64,000 nt of DNA, taken from contig CM054178.1 of NCBI GenBank assembly GCA_028829895.1, positions 26,583,701 to 26,647,700 of the forward strand. The letters are read 5' to 3'. Position numbers and translations under genes: made by a program. This stretch comes from Sinotaia quadrata (Eukaryota > Mollusca > Gastropoda > Architaenioglossa > Viviparidae). The notes under the pieces are model-generated. The model was not told the DNA's origin, made no database searches, and saw only the letters and a list, made by a program, of their open reading frames with translations. Positions 12,401-24,617 of this stretch are shown here, piece after piece (the first letter of the stretch is position 1; every line of letters begins with the position of its first letter).

Positions 12401-14764
12401 GGTCGCAATGCTTACCGAAGCTGGATGCATATTTAAGAATATATTTAAATAAATTACTTGTTACAATATCAAATTTTCTTCACACAGAAAAGTAAATATG
12501 ACCGAAGAAATATGTGATAAACGGTATGGATCAAATTGATAATAATAACCAAAATTAACCTATAAAATATACACTATAATATAGCACGTTTTTATCGTGC
12601 AGATGAAGGATGTGTGTTACGGTTAACTGGTCGCTATTCGATCGCAAAATACAGCATTGTTAATCATCAAAGTAATTTATGGATAATAGCGAAATACTCA
12701 AAATATTCCCCGACTACAGGGAGAAGGGACAGAACTCTTTCCTTTTAGACTTTAGTAATTCGTGCTAAGGGGGCACCACCTTGAGTGTATGGAAATGTAA
12801 GAAAAGTGTTATTACATCTAGTGTATCATAATGTTGTCCTTCAAGCAGCATACTGATGTATCCAAGAAAATAAAATTTGTAACGACATGCACGACACAAC
12901 TGGAGGAGATATTTAGTCACCTCGAATACAATCAAGCATGAACATTTCGTCCCAGATCTGGGCAAAAGGCTCCCCAACCAGGACTTGTGACACTGAAAAC
13001 AGATGGAACGAATATTGATCATAGAACTGTGTATCTTGAATTAACGAGTATGTCCTTATGCGAAGGAGTTTCAAACGTCAATTAAATTACGTTATAGTGA
13101 ACGTGAAAAAATATCAGCCGTGTTAAAATTAAAGTCAAATATCGTTTGTTGACTTTGAAGCCCTTCCACCTTTATTCTAAGATCTTGCCCTTCTTAGAGA
13201 TGTGGCATTTGCAGTGTCCAGGAAAATCTTCAGGTTATGGGGCTCGCACAACCTATACTTGGTAAGTTTCTCAAAAACGAAAGTATTAGGCCAAGTGCAA
13301 GTTACATTTTGATTGGATACAATCAACAGTAGGTAGACAAGCGTTCCCAAAACTAATATTCAACTTGTGTACATTGTCTAATGGATAGTACACGCTTAGA
13401 CTGAACCTCGAACTTCAGTGAAAGTCATGTGTCTTCCTGGCATTAAAAAAATATTATTTTATCGGAAAACTCGTGTCATTACTTCACCGCCAGGATATTA
13501 GGTTCATCGACAAGTATGTCCTTGACAAAAATCTTAGATCAGTCTCACAGAGTTGCTGACGGGGTGGGGTGGGGGGGGGTTGAGGCAGAATAGATTCAGC
13601 AGCACAGACAACATTATTCACCAGCAGAAAATCTAAACTACAGTGTAACCAAATATCTTTCGCTCAGTTTGTTGCAACATTCTCAGACTGACAGAAGAGC
13701 GTCCAGACCATGTGCATTGTGAACACGTGACAGTAATATTTTTAAGTGCATTTTTGCTTATATAATTAATACTCACCTTACTTAAAAAAATGTTTATTGA
13801 AACCAGTTCCAAGTTGAATATTTTTTAAACAAAGCAATATTCTGGACTATTTTTGAAATTTTCTTGCATAGTTTAAATCCTAAATGAATTTTCCATAATC
13901 CAATTGGAATTGAGAAATAAATATGCTCTTTTAATTCTGATTAAAGAGCCCTAGAACAGTTCGAAGAGATAGAAATGCCAATAATATTTCTAATTTAGCA
14001 CGGATGAGTTTGAAAGACAAGCAGGGCGGAAAGATTAAAATGCCATTAATATTTCTAATTCAACACGAATAATTTCAAACAGAGGCGGAGTGAAAAATAT
14101 AAAAATAAAAACTGCCATTAATTTGAAAAAAGGAAAAGACATTAACGTGGAAACAAAGTAAAGAAAATACTATTAATTCTTGTCATTTACATGGACGGGG
14201 TTGGTAAATGTCGGAGATGATAATAATTTGCATCCATAATTCTGATAATATAGGTAAGCCAAAGTATAACTTGTGTTGATAAAATGTCATTACTTGTTTC
14301 TGGTCAGGTTTTGGTCAGGACAAATAAAGTTTAAATTGAAAGAGAAGTACAATTACTACTTGTGGCCTTGCATTAGCTGCCCCTAGTATGACATTAGCTA
14401 TTTACTGTTCTGTCCTGTCTGAGGAGAGACTAACTCTCACGTCCTAAATATAGTTTGAAATGTTAAAAATATCATTATTTTTTAAGTGATCTCCCTACTC
14501 CTAAAAATAACTAAAATTATTTTAAAATGTTATTAGTACTTTTTAAATTCTTAATCGTGAACCTGAGAAATGGTTGAATTAACAGAATCCTGCAAAACTA
14601 TTGTTCATCTAGTGAATGAGGATACAAAGTGTTGAAATCAGAGACAATTTCCTTTTTCAAAAAATAGCTCTTGTTATTAAATTAAACTGTTACGAAATAT
14701 TTTGTACGATTGTAATAATATTATAATGAAATGTCAATCTGAACTATAGAGTGCACAGTCTGAT
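12401..14764. other. Unassigned spacer
   Basis: Long AT-rich tract without a clear array. Degenerate repeated words (CCATTAATATTTCTAATT) occur at about 13975-14120. A G-run lies at 13561-13579. The minus-strand frame at 12765-13022 (85 codons) is not recognisable. Confidence 0.4.
13561..13579 (+). other. G-rich tract, potential G-quadruplex
   Basis: GGGG-T-GGGG-T-GGGGGGGGG gives at least four G-runs of three or more with single-base loops. Whether it folds is inference. Confidence 0.6.
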
Positions 14765-14985
14765 AACTGAATTTGAAGCAACCCTCGAGTAAGCAATGAA
14801 GTTTGTGAACATAAGTGTGATGAATTTGAAGCAACCCTCGAGTAAGCAATGAAGTTTGTGAACATAAGTGTGATGAATTTGAAGTAATCCTTGAGTAAGC
14901 AATGAAGTTTGTGAACATAAGTGTGATGAATTTGAAGCAACCCTCGATTGCATAATGAAGTTTGTGAACTTAACTGGGATGAAGA
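14765..14985. repeat. Minisatellite, 53 bp x 4
   Basis: ATTTGAAGCAACCCTCGAGT begins at 14771, 14824, 14877 and 14930, followed by AAGCAATGAAGTTTGTGAAC. Because 53 is not a multiple of three, the same monomer gives overlapping minus-strand frames in all phases (65, 86 and 98 codons). Confidence 0.95.
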
Positions 14986-15083
14986 GTATCTCAATGATCA
15001 AAACCCCTTTGAAAGAAATAATCCTTTCAAGAGTGAACATTATTTCCTAGATATTCACATAGTCGAGTTTATTGCTCTATAGT

Positions 15084-15450
15084 GGCTGATGAATGTCTAG
15101 TGGCATATTGTAGTATAGTGGCAGATGCATATCTAGTGTTGTATTGCTCTAAAGTGGCTGATGGATATCTAGTGGCGTACAGCTGTAGAGTGATGTATGG
15201 ATGTCTAGTGGCGTACAGATGTAGAGTGATGTATGGATGTCTAGTGGCGTACAGCTGTATAGTGATGTATGGATATCTAGTGGCGTACAGCTGTAGAGTG
15301 ATGTATGGATGTTTAGTAGCGTACAGCTGTATAATGATGTATGGATGTCTAGTGGCGTACAGCTGTATAGTGATGTATGGATGTCTAGTAGCGTACAGCT
15401 GTAGAGTGATGTATGGATGTTTAGTAGCGTTCTGCTGTATAGTGGCTGAT
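15084..15450. repeat. Minisatellite, 36 bp x ~10, open on both strands
   Basis: TGATGTATGGATGTCTAGTG then GCGTACAGCTGTAGAG, 36 bp apart (15191, 15227 and so on). The first three units are diverged. The 12-codon period gives a 141-codon + frame and a 130-codon minus frame, both made only of the repeat. Confidence 0.95.
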
Positions 15451-15687
15451 CTAAGTGTCATGACCAGTAGAAAATATTATCAAATGACTATTGAAATATA
15501 TAGTTAGACGGTGGCTGCTCAGATACTGAGCGTATGATTTATTACTTATTCTGATGTAAAACATTAAGTTAATTTTTTAGAAATTAATGCTTTGTAAAAT
15601 ATCTTCATTTAAATCAATGTTTTCAAGGTTAAGAAATCTTTAATTTGAATAAATATGAATAAATTCATTTCAATATGCATGATGATT

Positions 15688-16087
15688 GTGTTTGAAATTC
15701 GCTATAGAAAGAACATGATCAGACTATTGTGTAAAATTCGCTATAGAAAGAACATGATCAGACTACTGTGTGAAATTCGCTATGGATAGAACATGATCAA
15801 ACTATTGTGTGAAAATTTGCTATAGAAAGAACATGATCAGACTATTGTGTGAAATTCGCTATGGATAGAACATGTTCAGACTATTGTGTGAAATTCGCTA
15901 TAGAAAGAACATGATCAGACTATTGTGTGAAATTCGCTATGGATAGAACATGTTCAGACTATTGTGTGAAATTCGCTATGGATAGAACATGATCAGACTA
16001 TTGTGTGAAATTCGCTATGGATAGAACATGATCAGACTATTGTGTGAAATTCGTTATGGATAGAACATGTTCAGACTATTGTGTGAT
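15688..16087. repeat. Minisatellite, 39 bp x ~10
   Basis: Monomer carries AAATTCGCTATRGAWAGAAC then ATGATCAGACTATTGTGTG. Two monomer classes (GAACATGATC and the palindrome GAACATGTTC; ATAGAAAG and ATGGATAG) are interspersed. Confidence 0.95.
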
Positions 16088-17095
16088 TACCTCTTTGCAT
16101 GGCGTCAAAGTCATTATTTGCTGAGCTCACATTTACAACATCCACGATCTATATCCTATGCCTGTTTACTTGTGTTTTGTCAAAACTGTATCAATGCAAT
16201 GCTGGCAAGACAATAAATGATTGCATCAAAATGGTTAATCGTAATATTACTCGAACGCCCACAATTGTGCCGCAGACTAATCGATTTCTGAAAATAACTT
16301 TCCCTGCAATGTAGTGGCTTGCATGTTAGCACCCAGCATTCAGCTCGTCCCACATATCGCTTTCGACTCTCAAATGCCACGTGTCTCATTGTTTTTGGCA
16401 ATTCAAGTTGCATACATTCGCCAACCGCCTGTGCAGAGGCGCCATCTTGCGGCGAATAGCAGCATTAGCTTATTCTAGTGGTTTTTTTTTTTTTTATCGT
16501 ACCCATTCAAATAAGCATTTTAGCTTGCCAGACGATAAACTTGGTAGTTCCGCTAGCATCAATTAAAAATAACTCCTGTGAAAGATTAATCTCATTTAAG
16601 ACAGACATTATTAAGATACTGTGGAGAAATTTTAATGGTGATTTAACATCAGGAGTAAGAAAGTTGAAGAGACTGCTTTCAGATCTGAATCTTATTCTAC
16701 ACGTGTCCTAGTATTCTCTCTGTCGGATTTTCCGTCCTAAATGATGGTCCTTCTTGATACCATTCTACTCTGTAGCATTATGCTGTGTTGTCTCGTTTGT
16801 GAAGGAAACTTGCATTACTGAACTCATAAAATAAGAAATATGTGAAATATGCTTCTTGAGTCTGTCATCATAATTTTGACTTAGTTTCCAGGCGCCAGCT
16901 TTTCTTGGCAGCAACAGCGAGCTCTGAACATAATTAAATTGTTTACGATGACGTAATATGTTTAGCATGACGTGGAACATTGCTGCGATTTTATGGCAAG
17001 ATGGTGGTCGTCGGTATAGCAGTGTCTGCTGTTTCACACTCTAGATGCAGACAAATACTTTAGAGTAGAAATATAGTTCTTAATCATCTCATTGT
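16088..17095. other. Unassigned spacer of mixed composition
   Basis: Less repetitive than its surroundings, GC-richer at 16320-16470. It holds a 71-codon + frame (16099-16314) with a hydrophobic N-terminal stretch (TSTIYILCLFTCVLS), discussed as a weak candidate. A T-run lies at 16483-16496. No family recognised. Confidence 0.4.
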
Positions 17096-17099
17096 ACAT

Positions 17100-17890
17100 C
17101 AAATCTTTATCGTCAATATATTACATTAATAATCTTCTTAGTTATATTACCCTTATTATCATCACGGCCATCACATTACCATATCGCCATCATATCATCA
17201 CAACCGACATATTACCTTATCGTCATTTCAGACAGCACATTACTCTCGGAGGCAGAATATTATCCTTATCAACATCAAAGTCCTATTACCCTGATCATAA
17301 TTAATCACAGTCAAAATCACAGTCAACAGAGTATCATCATCATCATCATCATCATCATTATCATCATCATCATCATAGGCAGCAAATTACCCTTATCCAG
17401 TAGATAACTTCGAATGCTACCCACCCTCCCTCCCCGCAAAAAATTCTTGAATGTCCTCCATTTATTTCCAACACACACACACGGACGAAATAGTCTCTAT
17501 GCTTCACAGACAATCAGCTTGCCGTATGTACTTGAAAAACTTGAACACGTGTATATATTTTTAAAATTTCAAGTACAAATTTTTAAAAGGAACAAAAATA
17601 TTGCTGAAAGACCCACCCCAACAAGCACTGCAGGGGCTGTACGGTCTGCAAGTGGTTTCGACACTGGGCCTTATCGTCATCATACAGTATACCATCCTTA
17701 TCGCCATCAAAGACAGTATATCACCCTTATCATTATTACAATCAACGTGTTACCCATAGTCATCATATTTGACATTTTACTCATTTCGTCATCACAGACA
17801 ACATATTATCTTTATCGATCTCACAATCATATTACCCTTATCATCATAACAGTCAGCATATTACCCTCATCCTCACCACAGTCTATATAT
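17100..17890. repeat. Degenerate ~30-bp repeat of TTACCCTTATCATCATCACA type, interrupted
   Basis: Two degenerate blocks (about 17100-17300 and 17670-17890) of CATATTACCCTTATCATCA flank a unique stretch at 17400-17660. The right block reads open on the + strand as a repeated ITLIIITV motif, a by-product of the period. Confidence 0.7.
17331..17376. repeat. (ATC)n microsatellite
   Basis: ATC/CAT trinucleotide run with one TTA interruption, nested between the two TTACCCTTATCATCA blocks. Probably seeded by their CATCAT content. Confidence 0.95.
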
Positions 17891-18865
17891 GGTTCTTATT
17901 GTCCTCTCACTTAAAGCATTACATTTATAACCATAAAAGTCAAAGTCGGATGCTGTCTACTTCATCAACGTCATCAAGAAGAAAAATGTCAAAAGTAAAC
18001 ATAAAAATAGATTTGAAATTAAAAACGCTTCCAGATACCACTTCCACGGCCCAGACATAAAATAATATTTTAAAGTAAAACGCTTACAGATACCATCCCC
18101 CCTCCCCTGCCCCCGACATGAAGAAATGAAAGACAAATCAATAAGCAATTTATAGCGAGCAATCATTGTCTGGAATTCCTGTGCCGAGAGATCATCAACA
18201 GAATGAATGTCTTTGGCAAAGCGCGACATTTTCTATACTTCATGTGGCACAAGAGAAACATCAAGTGGATGGGTGGAAAACGGCAGTGTAAATGAATAAA
18301 GAAAGATGGAAATAGGAAGAGGAATGAATGAGGTCTAGTACGTAAATAAAGAGGCTTGTATATGGGTAACTGGATTTTGTTTCTGTTCACTTCAAAGCAA
18401 GCGCCGCACAGAGTAAAAGGAAAGTGATTTCAAATGTCAAGGATTGATTCCCTATCGTTATCACCAAACACGTGACATTTTGGGTGCCCCTTTGTCGAAT
18501 CGTCTTCTCGTCTAACCCTTACACGCTTCTTTATCAGATTTCAGACCTCAAGCTTTATAAGGGCAAAATCACCGTTTCAGTCTCATCAGTGAGAATGACT
18601 ATTTGTAATTATATAATATTCCCAATTTAACCTATTCTCTTTTGCACACGTCTTGATATTTTTTCATTTGGCTCATTTCTAGCTTGCAATGGACATATAT
18701 ATAATTGGACGTAAATATAATTGAATAATTAATTAATTAATTAAAAGATGCGCTGATTGTTTTTATTATTGCAATTGTGTGTTGTTCTGACTAGTTTTTT
18801 CATTTGAAAAATAATTATGTGAAATTATTAACTCAGTTATTTATGATTTAGTAAGGTTTTTTTTA
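17891..18865. other. Unassigned spacer
   Basis: AT-rich with TTAATTAATTAATTAA at 18728-18742. No array or gene recognised. Confidence 0.45.
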
Positions 18866-18869
18866 TTGA

Positions 18870-19140
18870 TGGCAATTAAACCTAACAATGTGATTGACAT
18901 AAGTATACTTATTAATAAATTTGGCTTGGTTATTAATGGTGTTGAAACTAACAACGTAGCTATTCTTTAATGGAACTTTGTTACTGCCGGTATTGAACGT
19001 AACAATGAGATTGACGTGAATATAATTATTAATAAAATTGTCTTTGTTACTAACGGTATTGAACGTAACAATGAGATTGACATGAATATAATTATTAATA
19101 AAATTGTCTTTGTTACTAATGGTATTGAAACTATGGTATT
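18870..19140. repeat. Minisatellite, ~66 bp x ~3-4
   Basis: GGTATTGAACGTAACAATGA then GATTGACATGAATATAATTA. Two units (about 18990-19055 and 19056-19121) are nearly identical. The left copy is diverged. Confidence 0.9.
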
Positions 19141-19509
19141 AGTATTAATGTAGTTACTCAATAATCGGGTGTTGCTGTTGTTGTTGTTGAAGCTATTAAC
19201 TGAATAGTTTTCATTGGACATTGCATGAAAAAAATTTATTGTATTTGACAGGTTCGGTTTAATTGATAATTATTGCCACATCTCCCTGTGCCCAGCCATA
19301 TGAATGACCTCACACACAACTTAAGGAGGTACAAAATTGCCCTCTTAAGGTTTATCCTTATGGCATCAGTTTAGATGTATTTTCTAACTTTCAGCTTTTG
19401 ATATAGAAAGGATTTATGGCTATGAGCCTGAATTACACTATCACTGTAAAATTGTAATCTGCAAACATGATAGATTTATCAGAGTCTGTCTGCAACAGTG
19501 AAAGTTCTA

Positions 19510-19705
19510 CCTGAAAGTTCATTAGTGATAGACCAACAATAGAGACATGACTATTGGAGTATGCTCTAGTAATGGGTCTATCAGTGATAGACCAACAATA
19601 GTGACATGACTATTGGAGTATGCTCTAGTAATGGGTCTATCAGTGATAGACCAACAATCGTGACATGACTATTGGAGTATGCTCTAGTAATGGATCTATC
19701 AGAAT
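19510..19705. repeat. Minisatellite, 59 bp x ~3, palindromic junction
   Basis: AGTGATAGACCAACAATAGT starts at 19524, 19583 and 19642. At each junction GGTCTATCA-G-TGATAGACC forms a perfect 9-bp-arm palindrome with a one-base centre. Confidence 0.94.
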
Positions 19706-19739
19706 CTGTAATAATGATAAATTCACCAGCGACTGCAAT

Positions 19740-19940
19740 GACATATCTATCAAAGTATGAAATAGGACAGACCTAATGAAATCTGAAATAGTGACATCTC
19801 TATCGAAGTATGGAATAGGACAGACCCAAATGAAATCTGAAATAGTGACATGTCTATCAAAGTATGGAATAGGACAGACCCAAATGAAATCTGAAATAGT
19901 GAGAGAGCCAGCAGAGTCTGCAAAGGTGAAAGATCTATCA
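19740..19940. repeat. Minisatellite, ~54 bp x ~3.5
   Basis: CTATCAAAGTATGGAATAGG then ACAGACCCAAATGAAATCTG. The period is 18 codons, so both strands stay open (67 codons +, 111 codons minus). Not a gene. Confidence 0.92.
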
Positions 19941-20164
19941 AAAGGTGCAATAGTGATTGTCCTACCAGAGTGCAATTAATTCGTAAAATTCGTCAATTCC
20001 AGAGCAATGATAAATGTCTCTGAGTTTGGAATGGAAATAGTTCTGCTGAAATTTTCAATAGTGACAGATGCACAGACATGAAGTAGGAAAGATGGTACAA
20101 GGGAAGTATGATGGTATTTTGCTAAACATCTGAATTTCTGTTAACCAGTAATATTACTATGCCA

Positions 20165-20335
20165 TCTATTCAAAGAAAATCATTAATGTCATAATTTTAG
20201 AATATTTTTCACCGTATTATTAGACAAACTATTGACATCGTAATTTTAGAATTATTTTCAATACATTTGTAGACAAACTATTAAAATCATAATTTCATAG
20301 TTATTTTGTTAATCTTTGTAGATAAACTATTTAAT
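20165..20335. repeat. Minisatellite, ~56 bp x 3
   Basis: Diverged copies of GACAAACTATTGACATCGTA and ATTTTAGAATTATTTTCA. Confidence 0.85.
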
Positions 20336-20374
20336 TTTTTGTGTGTCTTGCTGTTTTATTATGTTCTCAGATTT

Positions 20375-20620
20375 TTAAAAACTGACTTGTTGCTGCCTGT
20401 AAAAACTTAAGAATGCACTTCATAATTCTGAGATTGAAAAAAGTACTTATTGCTGCCTGTAAAAACTTAAGAAATTCTCTTTCATAATTCTGAGATTGAC
20501 AAAAATAGTTGTTGCTGCCAATAAAGACTTAAGAATTCTCTTTCATAATTCTGAGATTGAAAAAAATACTTGTTGCTGCCTATAAAGATTAAGAATTCTC
20601 TTTCATAATTCTGAGTATCC
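20375..20620. repeat. Minisatellite, 62-66 bp x 4
   Basis: CTTGTTGCTGCCTGTAAAAA then CTTAAGAATTCTCTTTCATA and ATTCTGAGATTGAAAAA, with length variation in the A-run. Confidence 0.93.
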
Positions 20621-20734
20621 AAAGTATTTGCACGATGGTTTAGTCAAAGTGACTAAAAATAACCTATCAGTGTTTTTATCTAATAATTCCTCTAAGAAAT
20701 AAATCTGTTAGAAACTATAAGCAACAAATTAGAC

Positions 20735-21305
20735 TATACATTTCCCGTGTCTGAAAATAATTATGTATCAGTAACTCTAAGTTTGAATATGCTCTATATT
20801 TCACATGTCTGAGAATAATTATGTATCAGTAACTCTAAGTTGGAAATATGCTCTATATTTCACATGTCTGAGAATAATTATGTATCAGTAACTCTAAGTT
20901 GGAAATATGCTCTATATTTCACATGTCTGAGAATAATTATGTATCAGTAACTCTAAGTTGGAAATATGCTCTATATTTCACATGTCTGAGAATAATTATG
21001 TATCAGTAACTCTAAGTTGGAAATATGCTCTATATTTCACATGTCTGAGAATAAATATGTATCAGTAACTATAAGTTTGAAATATGCTCTATATTTCACA
21101 TGTCTGAGAATAAATATGTATCAGTAACTATAAGTTTGAAATATGCTCTATATTTCACATGTCTGAGAATAATTATGTATCAGTAACTCTAAGTTGGAAA
21201 TATACTCTATATTTCACATGTCTGAGAATAATTATGTATCAGTAACTATAAGTTTGAAATATACTCTATATTTCACATGTCTGAGAATAAATATGTATCA
21301 TAAAC
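20735..21305. repeat. Minisatellite, 59-60 bp x ~9.5
   Basis: GCTCTATATTTCACATGTCT then GAGAATAATTATGTATCAGT and AACTCTAAGTTGGAAATAT. Two monomer variants (AATAATTATG/CTCTAAGTTGG and AATAAATATG/CTATAAGTTTG) occur in blocks, which suggests stepwise duplication. Confidence 0.97.
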
Positions 21306-21439
21306 TCTATCAAATTATGTATATGTGTGCGTGTCTTAAGAGAGAGTTGTGTTAGAAACCTAACTAGTGAGAACTACAAACTGCCTAGTTCATAATCTAC
21401 TGTTGGAATTACGCAATGCAATATACATTTCTGATTCCT

Positions 21440-21765
21440 GGCTGGAAATGCGGCTGATCTCTATTAGTCTACAAGTGTCTGACTGGAAATGGGGCTGATC
21501 TGTACAATGCCTGCTGGAAATGGCGTTGATCTTTACTAGTCTACAAGTGCCTGACTGGAAATGGGGCTGATCTGTACAATGCTGGCTGGAAGTGGGGCTG
21601 ACCTTTACTAGTTTACAAGTGCCTGACTGGAAATGGGGCCGTTCTGTACAATGCCCGGCTGGAAATGGGGTTGATCTTTACTATCTACCAATGCCTGGCT
21701 GGAAATGGGGCTGATCTTTACTAGTCTAACAATGCCTGACGGGAAATGGGGCTGATCTTTACAAG
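21440..21765. repeat. Compound minisatellite, ~38-50 bp x ~8
   Basis: CTGGAAATGGGGCTGATCTT alternates with CTGTACAATGC- and TTACTAGTCTACAAGTGCCT-containing halves, giving an approximate two-part higher-order unit. Confidence 0.88.
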
Positions 21766-22094
21766 TATGAGTCTCTCCAAGAAGATCAATGAGTTATGTC
21801 GCAAAAGTCAAAAGGCTTGCGCAAGGATCCAGTCGATCGCTCCGTTCACCTGCGTGTTGACCTTTACCAGACGGTGTGACCTTTTTACTTGTATATATTC
21901 CAGTCTTCTTTTAGGGCTGTTCATCCTTTCAAAAAGTCCATACACTTTGTCATATCTAAAGATGGACACTTTATTTAAAGCTACAATTTTCAGTTGTCTG
22001 CTCTATTTGTTTTCTTTCTGTATTCATACGCGGCAGAAAGTTTTGTTTTTCAAAATACCGACGTCAATCCAAAGTCCATCTGCCGGAAACGTAG

Positions 22095-22208
22095 CTAATT
22101 CCTATTTTGTCTGAGTATAAAGACTTTATTTTAGGTAATTCCAATTTTGTTTGAATATAAAGACTTTATTGAAGTCACTTCTAATTTTTGTCTGAGTATA
22201 AATATTAT
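22095..22208. repeat. Short tandem array, ~41-48 bp x 3
   Basis: AATTCCTATTTTGTCTGAGT then ATAAAGACTTTATT. Each copy carries a small palindrome AAAGACTTT. Confidence 0.85.
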
Positions 22209-22212
22209 GTAG

Positions 22213-22257
22213 TGTGTGTGTAGGGGGAGGGGTGTATGTGAGAGAGAGAGAGAGAGA
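22213..22257. repeat. GT then GA dinucleotide tract
   Basis: GTGTGTGTAGGGGGAGGGG followed by (GA)n at 22241-22257. Confidence 0.9.
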
Positions 22258-22310
22258 ATTACATAATTAAGCAGACGAACCATAGATAGATTTAGATAGA
22301 TTGATAGACA

Positions 22311-22332
22311 GGCGGACGGATGGATGGATGGG

Positions 22333-22382
<50 letters not shown>
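22311..22382. repeat. (GGAT)n/(GATA)n microsatellite
   Basis: GGATGGATGGATG grades into about 14 GATA units ending at 22382. The minus strand reads as an SIYLSIYL repeat, which is not a protein. Confidence 0.97.
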
Positions 22383-22383
<1 letters not shown>

Positions 22384-22489
22384 CACCCATTACAAATCTG
22401 ATGATACACCTTTACGTAATGTGTACACAAGCCAGTAACTTATGAAACATTGTGAACTACATTTACCTGCAATCTCCTTTTGAAAATGA

Positions 22490-22722
22490 GGCAGATTTGA
22501 ATGGCGAACATTGACTACGGTAAATGTCGACAAGGGGAGACAATATTTATAAATTAAGTGGTTAAATGATCACCATGCTAATTTGTGACAAGAGGAGACA
22601 ATTAATAAATAAATGGCAAACGTTCACTAAGTTAACTGTTGACAAGATGAAACAATAGTTAAATGGTAAATGATCGCCATGCTAACTTGTGACAAGAGGA
22701 GACAATTAATAAATGAATGGTT
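22490..22722. repeat. Degenerate tandem repeat, ~60 bp x ~4
   Basis: GACAAGAGGAGACAATTAAT and AAATGGCAAACGTTCACTAA recur with changes at about 22532, 22589, 22642 and 22692. Confidence 0.8.
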
Positions 22723-23364
22723 ATACGAGTTTAGAATGATGTCTTAAATCATTACGGTTGTTTAAATGTATAATGTTTTTTGTCATGAAGATTCAATTTA
22801 ATAAATTACTTTTCCATTGTCTTTGAACATGCCACACATTTTTACATTAGTTGTATCATCTCAAAATTATTTTTATGACTATCGCATATAACTGGTAAGG
22901 TGGCACACTAATTTCAGATACATTTAAACTGGATTTCACTGTAACATAAATTTAACAGTCACGCACACCTGTTACAGGTGACAAACTGCTTAACCTGGTC
23001 ATTCAGAGACAGCAATATACAGAAGCACGTGACGAACATATGTGTACAACTACAAGCAAATGGTGGCCGGTTTGAACATCTGTGGTACAAGCAAATGTTA
23101 GTCAATTTGAACATCTGTGGTAATTCCATGTGTGCCTCAAGCTATGCTTCTGAAATTTGCAAATAAATGCCAGTTCTACATTTGTCTCTTGTTTCTTAGA
23201 CATCTTGTTCTGCGTTCAGTCAAATATCCAGAGTCAGGATACAAAAAACAGAACACATCACGGAGCCAATACATCACTAATAAATTAACGCCTTCAAATC
23301 GAGCCTTGAGCTACATTCATTTTGCTTCTGTTTGACCTTAATTAGAAACCAATGGAAATATAAT

Positions 23365-23905
23365 TTGAAAAAAGATATGAAAAATTATTTGGGAAAAGCA
23401 AGGAAAATTACATTATCGAAGTGGAGATTTAATTTGGCAAAGCACGGAAAATTACATTGTCAAAATGGGAATAGTTTAAAACTTGGCAAAGCAGGGAAAG
23501 TGACATTGTCAACGTAGAAATAGTTTAAAATTTTGTCAGTGATGTAAATGTTTAATTTGGCAAATCAAGGAATATTATATTGTCAGTGATGTAAATGTTT
23601 AATTTGGCAAATCAAGGAATATTATTTGGTCAGTGATGGAATAGTTTAATTTGGCAAATCAATGAATATTATATTATAGAATAGTTTAATTTGGCAAAAC
23701 AGGGAAAGTTTAATATGACAAAACGACTAAACATTGAAAACTTAATAGGACACATCAGAGAAAATTTAATATGGGGAATGTTTAATGTGACAAACAGGGA
23801 ATGATGTATATGACAAAACAGAGAAAGCTGCATATGACAAATCAGGGTCAGTTTAATATGACAATATAACGACAGTTTGATTTAAACAAAACAGTGAAAG
23901 TTTAA
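23365..23905. repeat. Degenerate tandem repeat, ~40-60 bp x ~10
   Basis: Diverged copies of AATTTGGCAAAKCARGGAA with TTGTCAGTGATGTAAATGTTT. Two units at 23520-23640 are close copies. Elsewhere only the core survives. Confidence 0.8.
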
Positions 23906-24039
23906 TTTGCATTGAAAGGTTAATAGTAGCTTGGAAGAAACGAGCTCTGATTTAAGGTCAGAAAGGTATTAGCTTTAAAAAGTAACGAAAGAAAAAATTA
24001 TCTGGGGAGGAAGATTATAATTCTTCTGGCAGAAAGGAA

Positions 24040-24400
24040 TGGTGAAATACTCTACTGGGGATAAAATAGTAATAGTAAACATTATCAGAAGAAAATCGGT
24101 AAATGCTATGCTGGCAATGAAAGAAATGATAAACATTATCACAGGAAAAGCAGCGTCTGCTATGCTGGCAATGAAAGAAACGATAAACATTATCAGAGGG
24201 AAAGCGGTATATCCTACACTGGCGTTGCAGAGAAGGGTGAAAATCATCAGAAGAAAAACATTGTCTTCTCTACTGACTTCAGTAAAATTACTTCAGTTAT
24301 CAAGGAGAGAGCGCTGAATGTTCCACTGACAATGGCAAGGAAAGGTTTAATTTACCAAGGAGAGAGTGATGAATGTTCCACTGACAATTCAGAGAGAGTA
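24040..24400. repeat. Minisatellite, ~54-60 bp x ~5
   Basis: GCTATGCTGGCAATGAAAGA then AATGATAAACATTATCA. Open in frame on both strands for about 90 codons (MLAMKEMINII-like on +). The repeat itself explains the open frames. Confidence 0.88.
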
Positions 24401-24500
24401 AATTAGCAAGATGTCTACGGTCAGATTATTGTTGGTAAATGTAGGCAAAATTCATACAAAAGTAGAAATCTTCTGAGTTATAAATGAATTCAAAAGCGTT

Positions 24501-24534
24501 CTTCCTTCCTTCCTTCCTTCCTTCCTTCCTTCCT

Positions 24535-24617
<83 letters not shown>
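24501..24617. repeat. (CTTC)n(CTTT)n microsatellite
   Basis: About eight CTTC units followed by about 20 CTTT units, a pure pyrimidine strand. The flanking frames (KERKKERKK on minus, FLPSFLPSF on +) are artefacts. Confidence 0.99.

Noticed and set aside
15069..15507. Opposed 130- and 141-codon frames
   Set aside because: Both are the 36-bp repeat read from opposite strands.
21746..22114. 122-codon + frame with hydrophobic segments
   Set aside because: Begins inside a minisatellite, no recognised family, and its length is within what AT-rich non-coding DNA can give. Not enough to call.
22131..22430. 99-codon minus frame with SIYLSIYL repeat
   Set aside because: Translation of a GATA microsatellite.
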